DNA from: Margaritifera margaritifera
Taxonomy: Eukaryota > Mollusca > Bivalvia > Unionida > Margaritiferidae
Assembly: GCA_029931535.1 (NCBI GenBank)
Contig: JAQPZY010001033.1
Location: 682,001-746,000, forward strand
DNA length: 64,000 nt
Direction: 5' to 3'
Shown: piece by piece, positions 1-12,589 of the stretch
Position numbering within the stretch: position 1 is the stretch's first letter
Layout: each line of letters opens with the position of its first letter
Position numbers and translations under genes: made by a program
The notes under the pieces: model-generated
Databases searched by the model: none
Told to the model about the DNA's origin: nothing
Seen by the model: only the letters and a program-made list of their open reading frames with translations

Positions 1-660
1 TGTAATTGACACCATATTGCCATTATTGTGCTGAGGTGCCGTTAAACCCTAATATCTACATATATATCTCCTGAACAGATGGTCATCTAGACATGAGGTT
101 TTCACCAAAAGACTTCCTATGATATATCTTTTTGGTCCTAAATAAAAGGGGTGCTGATCAATGATGGCTATCTTGAAAATCTTGTTATCACAACTCCTTT
201 TGAGGAGATGGTTATACTGACATTGGGTTTTCACTGAAACACTTTTCACTATATATAGTTTGTCCTAACTGAAAATGATGGCAGTGTGACCTTCCAGAAT
301 TTGACAAATCTCATAACAGTTACCTCTCCTGAACAGATGGCCATACTGACATTTAAAGAAAAATGCTTCTTTATTGCAATATGTAATTCTTATATAAGAA
401 ATTATGCAGATCTAAGCTCCAAAATGGCTATCTTGATGACCATCCTGAAAATCTTTATATGGTTACTTCTCCTTGAACATATGGTTGTATCAATATGGGG
501 TCTTTACAAAAATACTAGAGCAATATGTTGCTGGTTCTGAGGGAAAATGGTGGTCATATGACCTCCAACATGGCACCATTATAGCCATCTTAAAAATCTT
601 TTTATCACTACTCCTTTTGCATGCATGGTGGTATTCAGATAGGGTGTTCACTCAAGCACT
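1..660 (+). repeat. Family A tandem repeat, degraded copy
   Basis: About four diverged units of roughly 140 bp. Each carries the same string of landmarks: a TGGTCATA-like stretch, GGTTTTCACC, AAGACTTCTTATGAT, TTGGTCCTAAATGAAAATGG, then CATCTTGAAAATCTTGTTAT. The same unit recurs at 10247-11800, 11950-12270, 25888-26880 and 51593-52775. The short open frames across it are unit fragments without protein similarity. The left edge runs out of the window. Confidence 0.7.
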
Positions 661-1279
661 TCTTGCAATATTCAATTGGTTTCCTGCTATTGTCGATTTA
701 TTCCTACCTGTATGTATACCTTTCATTTTCGATTGTTGTTGTATAAACAAAATGCTGCAGGCTTCCCCAACTTATTACATTCTTGGGGGACAACATCTGC
801 TACGCATCAGTTCTCTTTGGGCATTCACTTCATTCCATTCCATTTATTCACCAAAGAATCTAATGCAAGTGCTATATTGCGTATTCAAACTAATCCCATT
901 GAGTGAAGTCCACACAGTTGCCGCTGTCATCCCAACCTTCGTTCGACAGCCCAGTCTTTGCTGGGCTCCTTCAGTTTCCACTGGAGAAACTTTACTCAAG
1001 GGTTATTCATAACATTCTGTCAGGGAGTTTCACAGCCCAGCTGTGACCTCTGTACAACCATGTTGTGCCATCCTGTAACTGCTGAATCACTCACTGACCG
1101 AATGAACCAAAAAATTGTCATCAGTAACAGCAGACAGTCCCCCTAGGCAAACATGTAATCATAAATAAAACGTTTACTGGATCTGTTTTTTGTTGTGTAT
1201 AAATCATAAGAAAAATTCATACAGGTGAAAAGTGTTTGCCTAAATTGAATTGTATTTAAAACAACATTAATAACAACAA

Positions 1280-1316
<37 letters not shown>

Positions 1317-1488
1317 AAAATAATAACATTGATTATTTCAACCAAATGACATGAATAATACATATTTACATCCATTGATATGTGAAACATGAGTTAGGTA
1401 AAAGGTTTCCACTGGTTTTAGAGCAGAGGTTACCATGTATGGCAAGTGGAGAAAAAGACTTAGTTTGTCTACTGATTTCTGTTTTCAG
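661..1488. other. Non-coding stretch, probable intron or upstream DNA
   Basis: I see no protein family here. Two overlapping open frames at 676-1146 have no recognisable motif. An ATT microsatellite lies inside, and the stretch ends at a good splice acceptor at 1487-1488. Confidence 0.4.
1280..1314. repeat. (ATT)n microsatellite
   Basis: About eleven uninterrupted ATT units are visible. Confidence 0.95.
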
Positions 1489-1878
1489 ACTTTGGAAGAA
1501 AAATGTGTATATAGCCCAAGTAAGGAGAGCAATCAGTGGAGTTTGTGTGAGAGGCAGGCCTGGATCACATCCAAAGTGTTTGGATTTGCTTCGGCTATAG
1601 AGCAATATAGCTACAAGAGATTCAAAAAGAATTCTGCCAATGCTGTGAAGGGCTTTGTTTATGTTCTTAAGAAATTATATACACCCGAGGCACTTGTATC
1701 TGATCACAGCATTTTAAACACAGAAAAGTTGAAAGAAACAGCAAGAAAAGCTAAAGAACTAGCCAAGTCAAAAGCAGAAATGGCCACAAATCAGGGCAAT
1801 AGGCCTATTTTTAAATATTGTGTTGTTGTTGCCGTGTCAGTGTGTGTAGTTTTCATTATTGGAAAAATGGGATCATAA
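1489..1878 (+). CDS. Last exon of an unrecognised tail-anchored membrane protein
   Basis: A pyrimidine-rich acceptor (TTCTGTTTTCAG) precedes position 1489 and the frame stays open for 129 codons to TAA at 1876-1878. The frame also continues upstream, so the exon start is inferred from the acceptor. The middle is basic and helical, with a lysine- and alanine-rich charged stretch around residues 80-100 (KLKETARKAKELAKSK). The end is one hydrophobic segment of about 18 residues (YCVVVAVSVCVVFIIG) followed by only four residues. That is the layout of a C-terminal tail anchor of the ER, outer mitochondrial or peroxisomal membrane. I do not recognise the family. The composition is gene-like compared with the flanking repeats, and no upstream exon is in the window. 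It could also be a spurious open frame, but the acceptor plus anchor make a real last exon more likely. Confidence 0.55.
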   Translation, partial: TLEEKCVYSPSKESNQWSLCERQAWITSKVFGFASAIEQYSYKRFKKNSANAVKGFVYVLKKLYTPEALVSDHSILNTEKLKETARKAKELAKSKAEMATNQGNRPIFKYCVVVAVSVCVVFIIGKMGS

Positions 1879-3028
1879 GCTAGAGACAAGAAGAACATTG
1901 TTTTTTTATATAAACACTTACTTGAATAAGTGTGACAATTTCATTCATCAGTAACAACTATGTTTATGACCATATTGGAACATTTTCCCCAACAAAAACT
2001 GTGACAATTATTTTTTTATCATTATATACAAACTGGAACAAGAATTCCCATATAATCAACATCTTAAGTATCCTAGTAACATACATTCCAACATGTATAA
2101 ATAGCATAAGAATATACATTATTTTGTATCATGTTTCATGCACATAAATGCAATATACATTTCTAAATCATAAAAGGTTAGGGACCTTTTTACAGAAATA
2201 ACTTGTATCAAGACAATCAGAGTTTGGAATTAGCCAATGCGGACATAAATTTGATTTCTAAAAACACAATGAGAGTAAATGGAAAGACCTAATTATTTAA
2301 AACTATGTGGTGCATTATATATGGGTATTGTTGTTGGATACAGTCCTGGATAGAAACAAATGGCTTAATTGTTTAGAGATATTACAAATTCACAATGTTC
2401 TCCTTAATATGGGAATGCAAATTAGTGATATTAAATATGAAAAATCTCACATTTTAAAATTTATTTTAATTATTTTTATCTATGATATCTTCCTGCTAAA
2501 TAATTTTAATGATGTATACATGTACAGTTTCCCTCGTAGTGTTTGGTTTATGGATGTATGACTGGGTACATGAAATACGAAAAAAGGAGAGGAAATGAAT
2601 TGTAATCTTAAGCTGTGTTTGCATCCATTTGTCTGTAGTTTATACATTTTCCTGGCTTTCTATTTGGGGTTGTGTTGAAGCCATGAAAAAAGCATCATCA
2701 TTGCATTTAACAAGTTGTGAATCTTTTGAATGATTAAATGCTGCTGTAAAAAGGTTAATAAGAGCTAAAAGTTAATGTGTATATATGTATAGGGTTTACC
2801 AGAACATCAGCACAGTCCATGCTATCAAGTGCTGAATGAAAGCTAGTTAGCTAAAATTGCAAAAAATCTTGCCAAAATTCCAAGGAAGACGAACCTTTCC
2901 AATCAAAGTAAATATCCACCATCAGACAAAAGGTGAAGGTAAAGATGTTTCAGAAACTCTCCAGAAAGGAATACAAAACAAAGAGAAAGGCAAAAAGGGT
3001 GAAATCCTTGAAACTACAAATCACCATA
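1879..3028. other. Probable 3' UTR and intergenic DNA
   Basis: AT-rich sequence follows the stop codon of the tail-anchored protein. Short open frames at 1932-2147, 2307-2561 and 2933-3211 have no protein features beyond low-complexity hydrophobic runs. The transcript end cannot be fixed. Confidence 0.4.
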
Positions 3029-3790
3029 TTTAGCTCACCTTGCCATCAGGCCAAGTTAGCATCAGTTGTCAGTCTATTGTTGTCCGTCTATCAAAATATG
3101 CTTCTTACCACTCTGGAGGCCATGTTTTTTATCCAATTTTTATCAAACTTGTCATCAGTGTCTCAGACGAGTTTGAATATGAGTGAGATCTGTGCATACA
3201 AAAAGAGGTGATCTTGCGTCAGATGGCTGAACTTGTTACCACTCTGTAGGCCATATTTCATAGCCAACTTTTAATATGGTTATGACATCAAGATCATGGA
3301 TAAATTCCATAATTAGTGAGATACATATTAATGAGGTGATCTGGCATCTGATTGACTGTGCTTGTTACCACTTTGGAGACCATATTTCTAGTTCAGTTTT
3401 GATCCGACTTTGAAGATAGTCTTATATGATTATACGAGTTTGAAGATAGTCTTATATGATTATACGAGTTCAGTAATTAGCAAGACTAGCATAATAATGA
3501 GGTGATTTTGCATCTAATTGGCTGAACTTGTTACCCCTCATGAGACTATCCAATTTTGAGCAAACTTGGTAAATAGACTTAAATCATCAAGATCGTAGAT
3601 GGATACAATTATGAGTAAGATCAATGCATATTAATGATCTGATTTTGCATCTAATTGACTGAGCTGGTCATCACTTCAGTTACTATTTCTGATCTGATTT
3701 TTATAAAACTTAGTAAACACGCTTGTGTCATCAAGATATCCCAGGACTTTATTATGAGCAAGAGCTGTGCAGATTAGTGAAATTCTGCAC
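3029..3790 (+). repeat. Family B element: head and about 146 bp tandem units
   Basis: It starts with a TTTAGCTCACCTTGCC head, followed by about five diverged units with the landmarks CTTGTTACCACTCTGGAGGC, CATATTTCTGATCCGATTTT, AACTTGG, ATCATCAAGATCTTGGAT, GAGCAAGATCCATGCATA and TAATGAGGTGATCTTGCATC. Full-length relatives lie at 55921-57570 and 62235-64000. A 30 bp exact doublet (about 3410-3470) lies inside. Confidence 0.75.
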
Positions 3791-3862
3791 AGTTAGAAAT
3801 AGTTATCAGTTTATATGCTATGTAATCAATTGTTTTTCACTTTAAAAATAGCTTTCTTCTTC

Positions 3863-3894
<32 letters not shown>

Positions 3895-4554
3895 TGGAAA
3901 ACAAGGGAAGTAATTCATTATATTGGCTATTGAGAATCACATGTTTGGGGTTATTTACCTTGCCAAAAAATGCAAACTAGAATCATTACAATCTTGAGCG
4001 ATATATTATACCGATGCATCGCTGTTCGAGACAAATGTACAATCGCAGACTAGTATAAACTATGTGCAATGTTCTCATTAAGGTAAAAAATTTCATTGTA
4101 CAATTATAGATATTTGATTGCAAGTAATTGTGTTTTTTTCAATTAATTTTGCTTGAACAAAAACATGTTTCTTGTAAAACGAAAATCTAAGTTTATAAAT
4201 TTATTTGCAGATAATTATTTCTAAACACTACCCCACAATTGAAATTTGTAAATATTTGGAAGCTAGTTTGATATGTTGGTGAAATAGTTTGACACTTGCT
4301 ACTATGGCCAAGTTAAAGTACCTGCAACATTTGATATTTATATATATTATCAGAGGTATTTTGCATTATTTTATGGCATTTCATATATGCAGTGCCATTA
4401 CTCCTCAATTACTTCAGAGTCTGAAACACTTTAAAATTTAATTATCAAGAATAAAGAAATCCATTTGCCTTGAGGAAAAAACACTCAGTGAATTATAATT
4501 TCAATTCATGTAAGATCCATTTGACTCTATAGATTGATCACACATTAAAGTTTA
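3791..4554. other. AT-rich stretch with a (CT)n run
   Basis: No gene is seen. A CT microsatellite lies at about 3867-3894. Confidence 0.5.
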
Positions 4555-4840
4555 TGTATAAAGTTAACTTTTCAAGATCTTGGATGACTTAAGTTATGAG
4601 CAAGGGACTATGCATATTAATTATGCCTTTATCTTTGGAAAGAATATTTATCAGATAAAGTAAAATAGGTACAATCAACATGATATAATGTTTTGGAGAT
4701 GGCTTACATTGGTTGTGTTCTTACAGTACTACGTAAGCATGCTTAGTGAAATGATCAATGGTTAAGTTGTGTAAGCTGGGTGAAAGATGTCAGGTCCACT
4801 TGGGCCTTTTGCTCTGTATAAACCAGTTGTTTAAAAATTC
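4555..4840 (+). repeat. Tail module of a family B element
   Basis: This stretch aligns by eye with 57335-57570. Shared segments in the same order are CATATTAATTATGCCTTTA, AATCAACATGATATAA, TGTGTTCTTACA and GTACTACGTAAG/ATACTACATAGG. It is separated from the array at 3029-3790 by about 760 bp, so the original element was probably split or extended. Confidence 0.6.
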
Positions 4841-5089
4841 ATCAAGCTTTTCATTTAGAACACCATCGGTTGATGCACCCCTAACCCCTAAGCAAATGGG
4901 TTACTTCCATTTGTTGTCTCTTCCAACATGCAGGAGGGCACTTTGGGCCAATTCTACATCCCCGAATCCACAGGGAGAGTGTGATTTGTAAGATTTGTTT
5001 GGGTTTATTTAAGCTTGTTTCATGAAAGCTGAAAGTTGAAAAATCATAAGTTTGTAAATGTTTGGTGTGTTCAATGTTTACTGGTATTT

Positions 5090-5710
5090 ACTCGGTAATG
5101 ATTTTGGATAGTATAACATTTTTAGAATTTTTAGCTTGCCTGCACTAAATGCAGGAGAGTTTACGCTATACCTCCAGTGTCGTGTTGGTGTTAGCAAATG
5201 TGCACCTTTTATGTCAGCCAATATCTTGGATACTATTGCCTCTGCAGTCATGAAAGTTGCTTTGTACATGCATCCTGTGAAGTAGTACACCACCATACTA
5301 GAAGTAGGTCAATGTGATCTACTCTTCATGCTTCATTGAGCATGTACACTTGTTATATTTGGATCAGTTTCTTGGATTTTATTGCTTGTACAGTCATGAA
5401 ACCTATTATGTGGATACATTCTGAATACTACACCACTACATAAGTAAAGGTCACTGTGATCCACCTTTTGCACTCATTAGATCTGAGCATGCATCCTAAG
5501 AAGTATACCACCATAAGTAGGTCACTGACTTTTCACACTCCGGTGATGATGTTTACTTTTCGTGTTTAGGTGAGTTTCTTGACGCTGTTGCTTGTACAGT
5601 CATGATATCAGATCTGTGCATTTATCCCGAAGGAAAGTTCATTGTGATAGCAGAAGTAGGGCACCATGACCTACTTTTTCCACTTCATTGACTTAGTACA
5701 ACTTTGCTGT
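5090..5710. repeat. Dispersed tandem repeat, irregular units (family F)
   Basis: At least four diverged units share CAGTCATGA, CATCCTGTGAAGTAGTACAC and GTAGGTCACTGTGATC-like landmarks. Spacing is irregular (about 75-150 bp). I see no coding function. Confidence 0.6.
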
Positions 5711-5730
5711 TTCTTTGACCCAACTGGATA

Positions 5731-6712
5731 CAGTGGTCCCCCACTGAACAAGCAGCTACTTCCTATTTATGGCCAGAATCCATTTGCATAAGCAATTTTA
5801 TGTCTAACGTTAGCCCTCTTTGATGGCCACCCCTTTAATGTGGTCAGCATATTGATAGAAAATGTCCAATTTACTCCTCACTAGTGAACACATATTGGGG
5901 TTTATAGATGGAAATCTGTTATTTTTCAATTTCTAAACTGACAAGGACATTTATTCCAGCACAGTGATAAAAACCTAACTTTAATCCATATAAAGAGGCA
6001 AGCTGTTAATCTGATTATCCTTGCTGCTTTGCATTCCTGAGTTGTCTGGCTTTGTCCCTATGATAATTACTGGCTTCTCTTACTACAAATAATTATTAGG
6101 AGGACAAGCTTACAGCTGAGAAGCACAGGCAGCATGACTTTGTTGGGTCACCTCAAAATAAAATAGTATGATAGCCTTCTTGGCTTTGCTTGCATAGATT
6201 ATGAAATATAATGTACAGGGAACCAGACTATGATCAGACAATGATGTCACAAGCTCACTTCCTTTGTAAACACAGTGCATTTTGTGTACAAGCTACAAAT
6301 TTGTTTCACATAGGTATAAGTCACTCAAGACATTTTCAAGAAGGTGTAGAAAGAATGAGACAGACAAAATTTGACAAATTGTTCATGCCTAAGGATTCTA
6401 AAGAAGTATTGTTGTCAAATTTCCTACCAGAATTTAAATATCATTATTGACAGTCGTGAGAATGTTTTGATGATTATTTATCATTATTTTAAGTAACATT
6501 AACAGAAGCTTTTTTTTATCACATTCATTCCATTATGTGCATGTAATTTTTAAATGAAAATATTAAATATCATTTCAAAATTGGTTCCATCTTTCTTACA
6601 TTATATGTTATTATTACTTGCATATGTTTGGTCCGCCTCTAGAAAAACCACCCCACTTATATGGCCACGTTCCTGCTGCAGAAGGGGTAGCCTTACAAAA
6701 GAGGGATCACTG
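5731..6712. mobile_element. 982 bp inverted-terminal-repeat element flanked by TA
   Basis: The left end CAGTGGTCCC and the right end GGGATCACTG are imperfect inverted repeats, and a TA dinucleotide flanks both sides (5729-5730 and 6713-6714). This matches a pogo/Tc1-mariner insertion. More distant inverted similarity includes a GGCCA segment on each side. An open frame at 6211-6450 (79 codons) lies inside but shows no transposase motif, so the copy appears non-autonomous. Confidence 0.65.
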
Positions 6713-7275
6713 TATAAGCATACGATCTGAGAAGTACGGCATTAGCATATTTTAAAAAGTGGCCATGACCTACATCAACCACTTGGTTAGTCTTCATCAC
6801 TCTGTACTGATCAGCTTCAGTACTGACAATCACAACACTCGTGTATGAATAAATATGTGCAGGCGAGCTTTGTCATCTTTGACAGCTTCATTTCTTGTCA
6901 GAATGTTGTTATTGGATGTGTTTTGTTACATACCTGTAGAAGATAAATGGTTCATTGATATAATTGTGTTGCCAAATTAATGTTTTTTGCATTGTGAATA
7001 CTAATGGTTTGAAAAATTTCACAGTTATTACGATTTGAATTTGTATATGATATATTGTGGCAGCTGGCTAGATGATGGATACTAGGCCTGAATGTCCAAC
7101 AAGTGACCAATGTACCTGTAAATCTTGTTCCATCTTACACCTTTGCCAGTGATAGTATTGGTCAGTGATTCATAGGTATGGGCACATGCTAGGCTTTGAC
7201 TGACATAAGTTGATACATTAATTAGAAATACCCTTAATGGCACAAATGAGGAGATGCTCAAGAACCCAGAGAAAA
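6713..7275. other. No gene seen
   Basis: AT-rich intergenic or intronic DNA without recognisable features. Confidence 0.4.
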
Positions 7276-7433
7276 CCAGATATTGGATGAGCAGGATCTA
7301 AGTTTATCAGGTCATGAGTTCAAATCCTGCCCTGATCATCCCGGCTCAGCTGCTGTGGTATATCTCAGGGCATTGTTCTAGCACTGTATAGCCTTTGATG
7401 TATTGAAGTACCATTAAACACCAAACAAACAAA
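7276..7433 (+). mobile_element. tRNA-derived SINE, 5'-truncated
   Basis: A B-box-like GGTCATGAGTTCAAATCC is followed by a body with a CTCAGGGCATTG segment, and the copy ends in ACCATTAAACACCAAACAAACAAAC. That tail resembles the SINEs at 39260 and 63151. The A box is weak, so the left edge is approximate. Confidence 0.5.
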
Positions 7434-9389
7434 CCAGCTCTAACCTTATCATCTGCAAGTTTCAACCAAAGACTAGTCTCCAACAAAAATCAGTGCAAGG
7501 ATGTAAATACTCAAATAGTCATGACTCGAGTTATGATCTGCTTATCATTTGTCTTCAAAAATTTTGAAAATACTGCCATTCAACAAGGCCCACACTGGAC
7601 CCATTAGAAAAGGGTGAAGTTCGGGAAAATATGGACTAGTGAGTGTAGAGGTGTCACAATTTAGAAGGTTGAGAACTTGCTTAAAACAACTGTTTTATTC
7701 ATCCTTTGAATCGGATAGTATACAAACAAAAGAAATACCAAGTTAAGCTTGATGAAATTATTCTTTTTTTTTTTGCCTTAGTTTGATGCAGAAAGTTTTT
7801 TGTACAATTTTGTTTTTGCAAAAGATGGTAACTTTGAAAATATGTTACTGTCAAAAATGGGTGACAAGTTCTCTCGTCCTACCTTTAAAGGATGAAATGA
7901 GAAAGAAATCTGTTTACTTTTAATAGCAAACAGAATATAAACCTGCAAGGAGTAATAATTTACTATTTGATAAGCTTAAATTGCATGGAATTTCACTTCT
8001 TTACATGTGTAAATTTCCACTGGAAATTTTGTAGATTGACACAAAATTGCAGAAATAATCACACAAAAGTTGATCAAAAACATGAAAATACTATGATTTC
8101 ACTGTTTTACATTGCTTTTTAAATATAAAAATTAGTTGATATTCTACCTAAATACAAGAGCACTCAATGGGAAAAAAATGGAGGTGAAGATATCAACTCG
8201 AGAAAAGGCTAAGTCAATTGTGCATTCTCTGTATATTTAGATGAAATGACAGGCACTGGAGTGACTATTTTGCCCTAACTACCCCCTAGCATGGACCCTT
8301 TTTTGAGACTCACTTTTGCCAATAATCATTATTGGGTTTTTTTTGTGTGTTTCTGAAATATTTGTTTACATTTGCATTGTTGTTTGAATTTTTAACCAGA
8401 TTTTGAATGATGTATAAGTTTTTTCTTCATTCTCCCATAGCCTTCCCAATCCATGTTAAGTCCACAATATTCTATTGAATTGATTCAAGAAACCTGCTCT
8501 GTGACACTGAAATATGCTTGCATAATAAACAAATAAGAAATTGTCAATTTTTTAAGGCATCTTGTAGCCATAGGTAGCACAGTCCTACTTGCTTAGATTC
8601 TTTGATACTTGCCAGTGTTGTTTTTGTTCATACCATTCACAGCAGGAATGTAAAATTGTCATTCTTTTGGTGAGAAGTATGGAAGCTATTATTTTGCTGC
8701 TGATACTGAAAGGTTAATGTATGCATGAGTTATATCAAAGATACTCTCACTGTTTCTTTTTTTATCCAGGTCACAAGTGAAAAGAATGTTTATTTCTTAG
8801 TAATACAGTCATATGAAACCAATTTTCCATCTATCTAGACTTCTTGTCACTGAAAAAGTGTTTAATTTGAGGCGTGATAAGGATGAATAATGTGAACTTG
8901 AGACTTTATGTGCTGATACTTGCAACTTTGATGAAATGTCCATGCTATAATGTACAATATTAAACTTGAATTGTACATATAAGCTGGAAAAAAATATTGT
9001 TAATGATGCAGAGTTCACTCCTGTTAGACAGAAGTGGAATCCATATCAATTCTGTGTTGTTCAATCAAGATATACAGAATTCAGTAGAAAACCTCTGGCA
9101 ACCTTAGCAACTATTGTCAAGGGACACAACATGATATGCACATATACCAGTAAATCAATAGTGTGTCAAGAGTAGGAAGAGATTAAATGGAAACTAATTC
9201 TGTAGATTTTTACTTGTTTGAAGTTTGTATTGAGAATGTTCTGTTGTTTTGTTTACTTTTTGAACATACATTTGTTTAAATACTAATAACATTGTAAATC
9301 AAATAAATTAAATATCAACATTTATTGTTGTGGTTAAATTATCTGAATAGAATTGTAGGAAAGCTTATGTTATACACAACCATTTTTTA
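7434..9389. other. No gene seen
   Basis: About 2 kb of AT-rich DNA. The 69-codon frames near 8809-9175 on both strands have no protein features I can support. Confidence 0.4.
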
Positions 9390-9715
9390 TCAGCTCACCA
9401 GGACATAATCCATCATCAAATATGCTTACCATTAGCTCACCAGGTCATATCCATCATCCAATATAGCTACCATTAAAACAACAAACAAACAACCAGAAAA
9501 AACCTTGAAACTAATTCTTAAAAACCACTTAACAGAAATTGACCAAATTTAGCAGCATCTTGGCATAAATGCCTTTGCATTATGTGCAAATTATGCCAAT
9601 CCATTATCCAATATGACTTCCAGTAGAAAACCTTTAAATGATTTCTCCTAAACTGCTTAAAAGAATTTGACCAAATTTGACAGGATCCTGGTGTGAAGAC
9701 CCAAATAATGTTGAT
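9390..9715. repeat. Family C dispersed repeat
   Basis: Two to three diverged units share AACCTTGAAACTAATTTCT, CTTAACAGAATTTGACCAAA, TTTGACAGGATCCTGG and CATCATCCAATATG-like landmarks. The same unit recurs at 46240-46770. Confidence 0.6.
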
Positions 9716-9972
9716 GCCCCCACCCCACTACTATTACTTACTAGATCAGTGTTTGTAAACACATATGCCATAGAGTACATTACAAGTATTTTTCCATCGT
9801 CTTTACTGATCTCTTATTTCAAACAACACCAGAAAAAATTGGTAATTTAATGTGTACCCTGTCCACAGAATTTTGCGGGAAACATTCTGAAATACAAAGC
9901 ACGTAATATTGTATGTATTGTCCAATGAAACTGGAATGTTCAAGGAAAGGTAATGACCATCACAGAAATGAA

Positions 9973-10104
9973 TGTACCTTACTGACTACGGTAACATATT
10001 TGAAATGTACCTTACTGACTACTGTAACATATTTGATATGTACCTTACTGACTACTGTAACATATTTGATATGTACCTTACTTACTACTGTAACATATTT
10101 GATA
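9973..10104. repeat. 33 bp minisatellite, 4 copies
   Basis: Four units of 33 bp (TGTACCTTACTGACTACTGT plus AACATATTTGATA) differ at only a few positions. The period is a multiple of three, so the frame stays open (repeat CTLLTTVTYLI), but I see no reason to call it a gene. Confidence 0.9.
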
Positions 10105-10246
10105 TGAAGTGTCTATGCATATCCATAATATGCACTTAATTCAAGGAAGGTGATGTTTTGATTCTCAGTGCTATTCCCATTTTCTAAGATTTTAATGCAG
10201 TTTGAGGGGAAAAAAGTATGTAAAAAGTGTTGGAAAGTAATCTTTA

Positions 10247-11800
10247 GCTCTGCTGGTCATAGATCAGAACAGCTAATCGGATGTCCTGTTGTCCTTCGTC
10301 CATCTGTCTGTTAGTATCCTCCTGAACTAATTGGACAATTGCCATGAAACTTTACACACACATTCATTACAAAGTCTAGTTGTCCTAAATGAAAATGGTG
10401 CTGCTCAGACAGCCTTGAAAATCTTGTCATTACTACTCCTCCTAAATGGATGGCTATATTAACATGGGCTTTTCACTAAAAAAATTATTGTGATGTCTAG
10501 TTGGTTCTAAATGAAAATGGTACTGATCTGACATCCAATATGGCCAACATGGAAACCATCTTGAAAATATTGTTATTGCTACTCCTGAACGGAAAGTCAA
10601 ATCAACATGGAGTTTTCACCACAAGACTTATGATGTCTAGTTGGTCCTAAAAACAAATGGTGCCGATCTGACATCCAATATGGCAGCCATCTTGAAAATC
10701 TTGCTAGCACTACTCCTGAAGAACAAAAAGTCATATAGAATGGGGTTTTCAACAGAAGACTTCTTATGATGACTAGTTGGTTCTAAATGAAAATGGTGCC
10801 ACCTGGACATCCAGTATTGCCACCACAGTGGCCAGCTTGAAAATCTTGTCACCACTATACCTGAATGGATGGTCTTATCAACATAGGATTTTCACTAAAA
10901 GACTTCTTATGATGTCTAATTGCTACTAAATGAAAATAGTGTAAATTTGACACCACAGCAACCATCTTGAAAATCTTGTTATTTCTACTAGGAATGTCCT
11001 ATCAGCATGGGGTTTTCACCAGAAGACTTCTTATGGTGTCTAGTTCATTTTAGATGAAAATTGTGATCATCTGTTTTCCATTATGACTGCAACTGTGGCC
11101 ATTTTGAAATCTTATGGCTACTCCTAGATGGAAAGTCATATTAACATGGGGTTTTCACCAGAAGACTTCTTAATGATGTCTGGTTGGCCCTAAATGAAAA
11201 TGGTGATGATCTGACATCCTATATGGCCTCCATGATGGCCATCTGGAAAATCTTGTTATTGCTACTCCTCCTAAATGAAAAGTCATATCGACATGGGGTT
11301 TTCACCAGTAGACTAATGATATCTAGTAGGTCCTGAATGAAACTGGTGCTGATCTGACCTTAAATATGGCAACCATTTTTGAAAATCTTGTTACCTCTAG
11401 TCTTCCAGAATTGAAGGTCATATCAACATAGAGTTTTCACTAAAAGACTTTGTATGATATCTTGTTGCTCCTAAATAAAAATGGTGCCTGGCAGCCATCC
11501 AATATGGCAGCCACAATGAACATATTGAAAGTCTTGTCACTAATGTTCCTGAATGGATGGTCATATTGGCATGGGGTTTTCATCAGAAGTTTTCTAATGG
11601 TGTATGGTTTATCCTAAATGAAACTGTTGCCAATCTTACATCCATTGCGGCTGCCACAGTAGCTAATTTGAAAATCTAAGTGCTCAAGATTACCAGAGAT
11701 GGTTTCAATAGTCAACAGTTAAAAAGAGGAAATGGTCTTATCTTGAATTCCTGGAATTTTTTTTCAGACAGTAGAGTACCAGTCCCAGATTTTGTAAAAA
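10247..11800 (+). repeat. Family A element: head, about nine tandem units, tail
   Basis: The head TAGCTCTGCTGGTCATAGAT is followed by ten or so units of about 120-145 bp (GGGGTTTTCACCAGAAGACT, TCTAGTTGGTCCTAAATG, CATCCAATATGGCC, CATCTTGAAAATCTTG). The tail has GTTAAAAAGAGGAAATGG, TCTTATCTTGAATTCCTGG and a CAGTAGAGTACCAGTCCCA end. Head and tail recur with the array at 51593-52775, which suggests one mobile unit. Confidence 0.75.
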
Positions 11801-11949
11801 AAGTCATTGCCCTTTTTGTCTTGTAACAATGCAGTGTGTGACACAATCTCATTTGTACTAGTCCTGCAGTTTTTGATGGATTTCAATCAAGCTGGTAGAT
11901 ATTATGGTCATTACCTGATGTTGCACATCTCCAACAACCTACTGCTTCT

Positions 11950-12270
11950 GCAGTTTCAAGTTCTAATGGTCATAGACTAGAAGAACTTATGGGATGGCCT
12001 GTTGCCTGTCATCTTGAAAATGTTGCTATTGCTACTCCTGAACAGAACGTCAAATCAACATGTAGTTTTCAACAGAAGATTTCATATGATGTTTAGTTAG
12101 TCCTAAATAAAAATGATGCTGATCTGACATCATGGCCATCTTGAAAATCATGTTATCCCCTCTCCAGAAGAATTCATGGTCTAATCAGCATAGGGTTTTC
12201 ACCAAAAGACATCGCATGATATCTAGTTGGTCTTAAATGCAAATGGTGCCAATCTGATATCAAATATAGG
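11950..12270 (+). repeat. Family A element, truncated copy
   Basis: The head (TCATAGACTAGAAGAACTTA) and about two units are present, then it is cut where a SINE begins at 12271. Confidence 0.65.
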
Positions 12271-12410
12271 GGCCCCCGGGTGATTGAGTGGTCAAAGGCG
12301 CTTGCCTTTACAGATCACTGACATCTCACCTCTATCTGCGTGGGTTCTGGTCTGGGCTCGGCCGATGTGGGTAAGTGAGAAAGCTTGCCAGTAGCTTCCT
12401 GTGGGACGGT
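12271..12410 (+). mobile_element. tRNA-derived SINE (GTGGTCAAAGGCGC type)
   Basis: A tRNA-like head has an A-box region (TGATTGAGTGGTCAAAGGCG) and a B-box-like GTGGGTTCTGG. The segment CTTGCCTTTACAGATCACT and the segment AAAGCTTGCCAGTAGCTTCC are shared, in the same order, with the minus-strand copy at 54454-54709. Similarity stops at about 12410, so this copy is 3'-truncated or diverged. The 3' remainder to about 12590 holds nothing I recognise. Confidence 0.65.
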
Positions 12411-12589
12411 CAGTTGTAATGGAGCTGTGTGCATGAAAATACCTTAGTTGTATTGTATATACACACAAATGTAGATGGGTTTTGTTGTTACATACAGCAT
12501 TACCCATAGTGTATAGCTTTAGCCTTGGATATTTCGAAATATTTAATCCTGTTCACTCACTGAAGCACGCGCAAAGCTCCAGCAGTGGA

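Noticed and set aside
676..1146. Overlapping 179-, 76- and 62-codon frames as a host gene
   Set aside because: No domain, no splice context and overlapping frames on the same strand; compatible with chance in a repeat-rich stretch.
9973..10104. CRISPR array
   Set aside because: Units are contiguous with no unique spacers; this and the other arrays (20795, 38853, 44816, 50673, 63794) are plain minisatellites in animal DNA.
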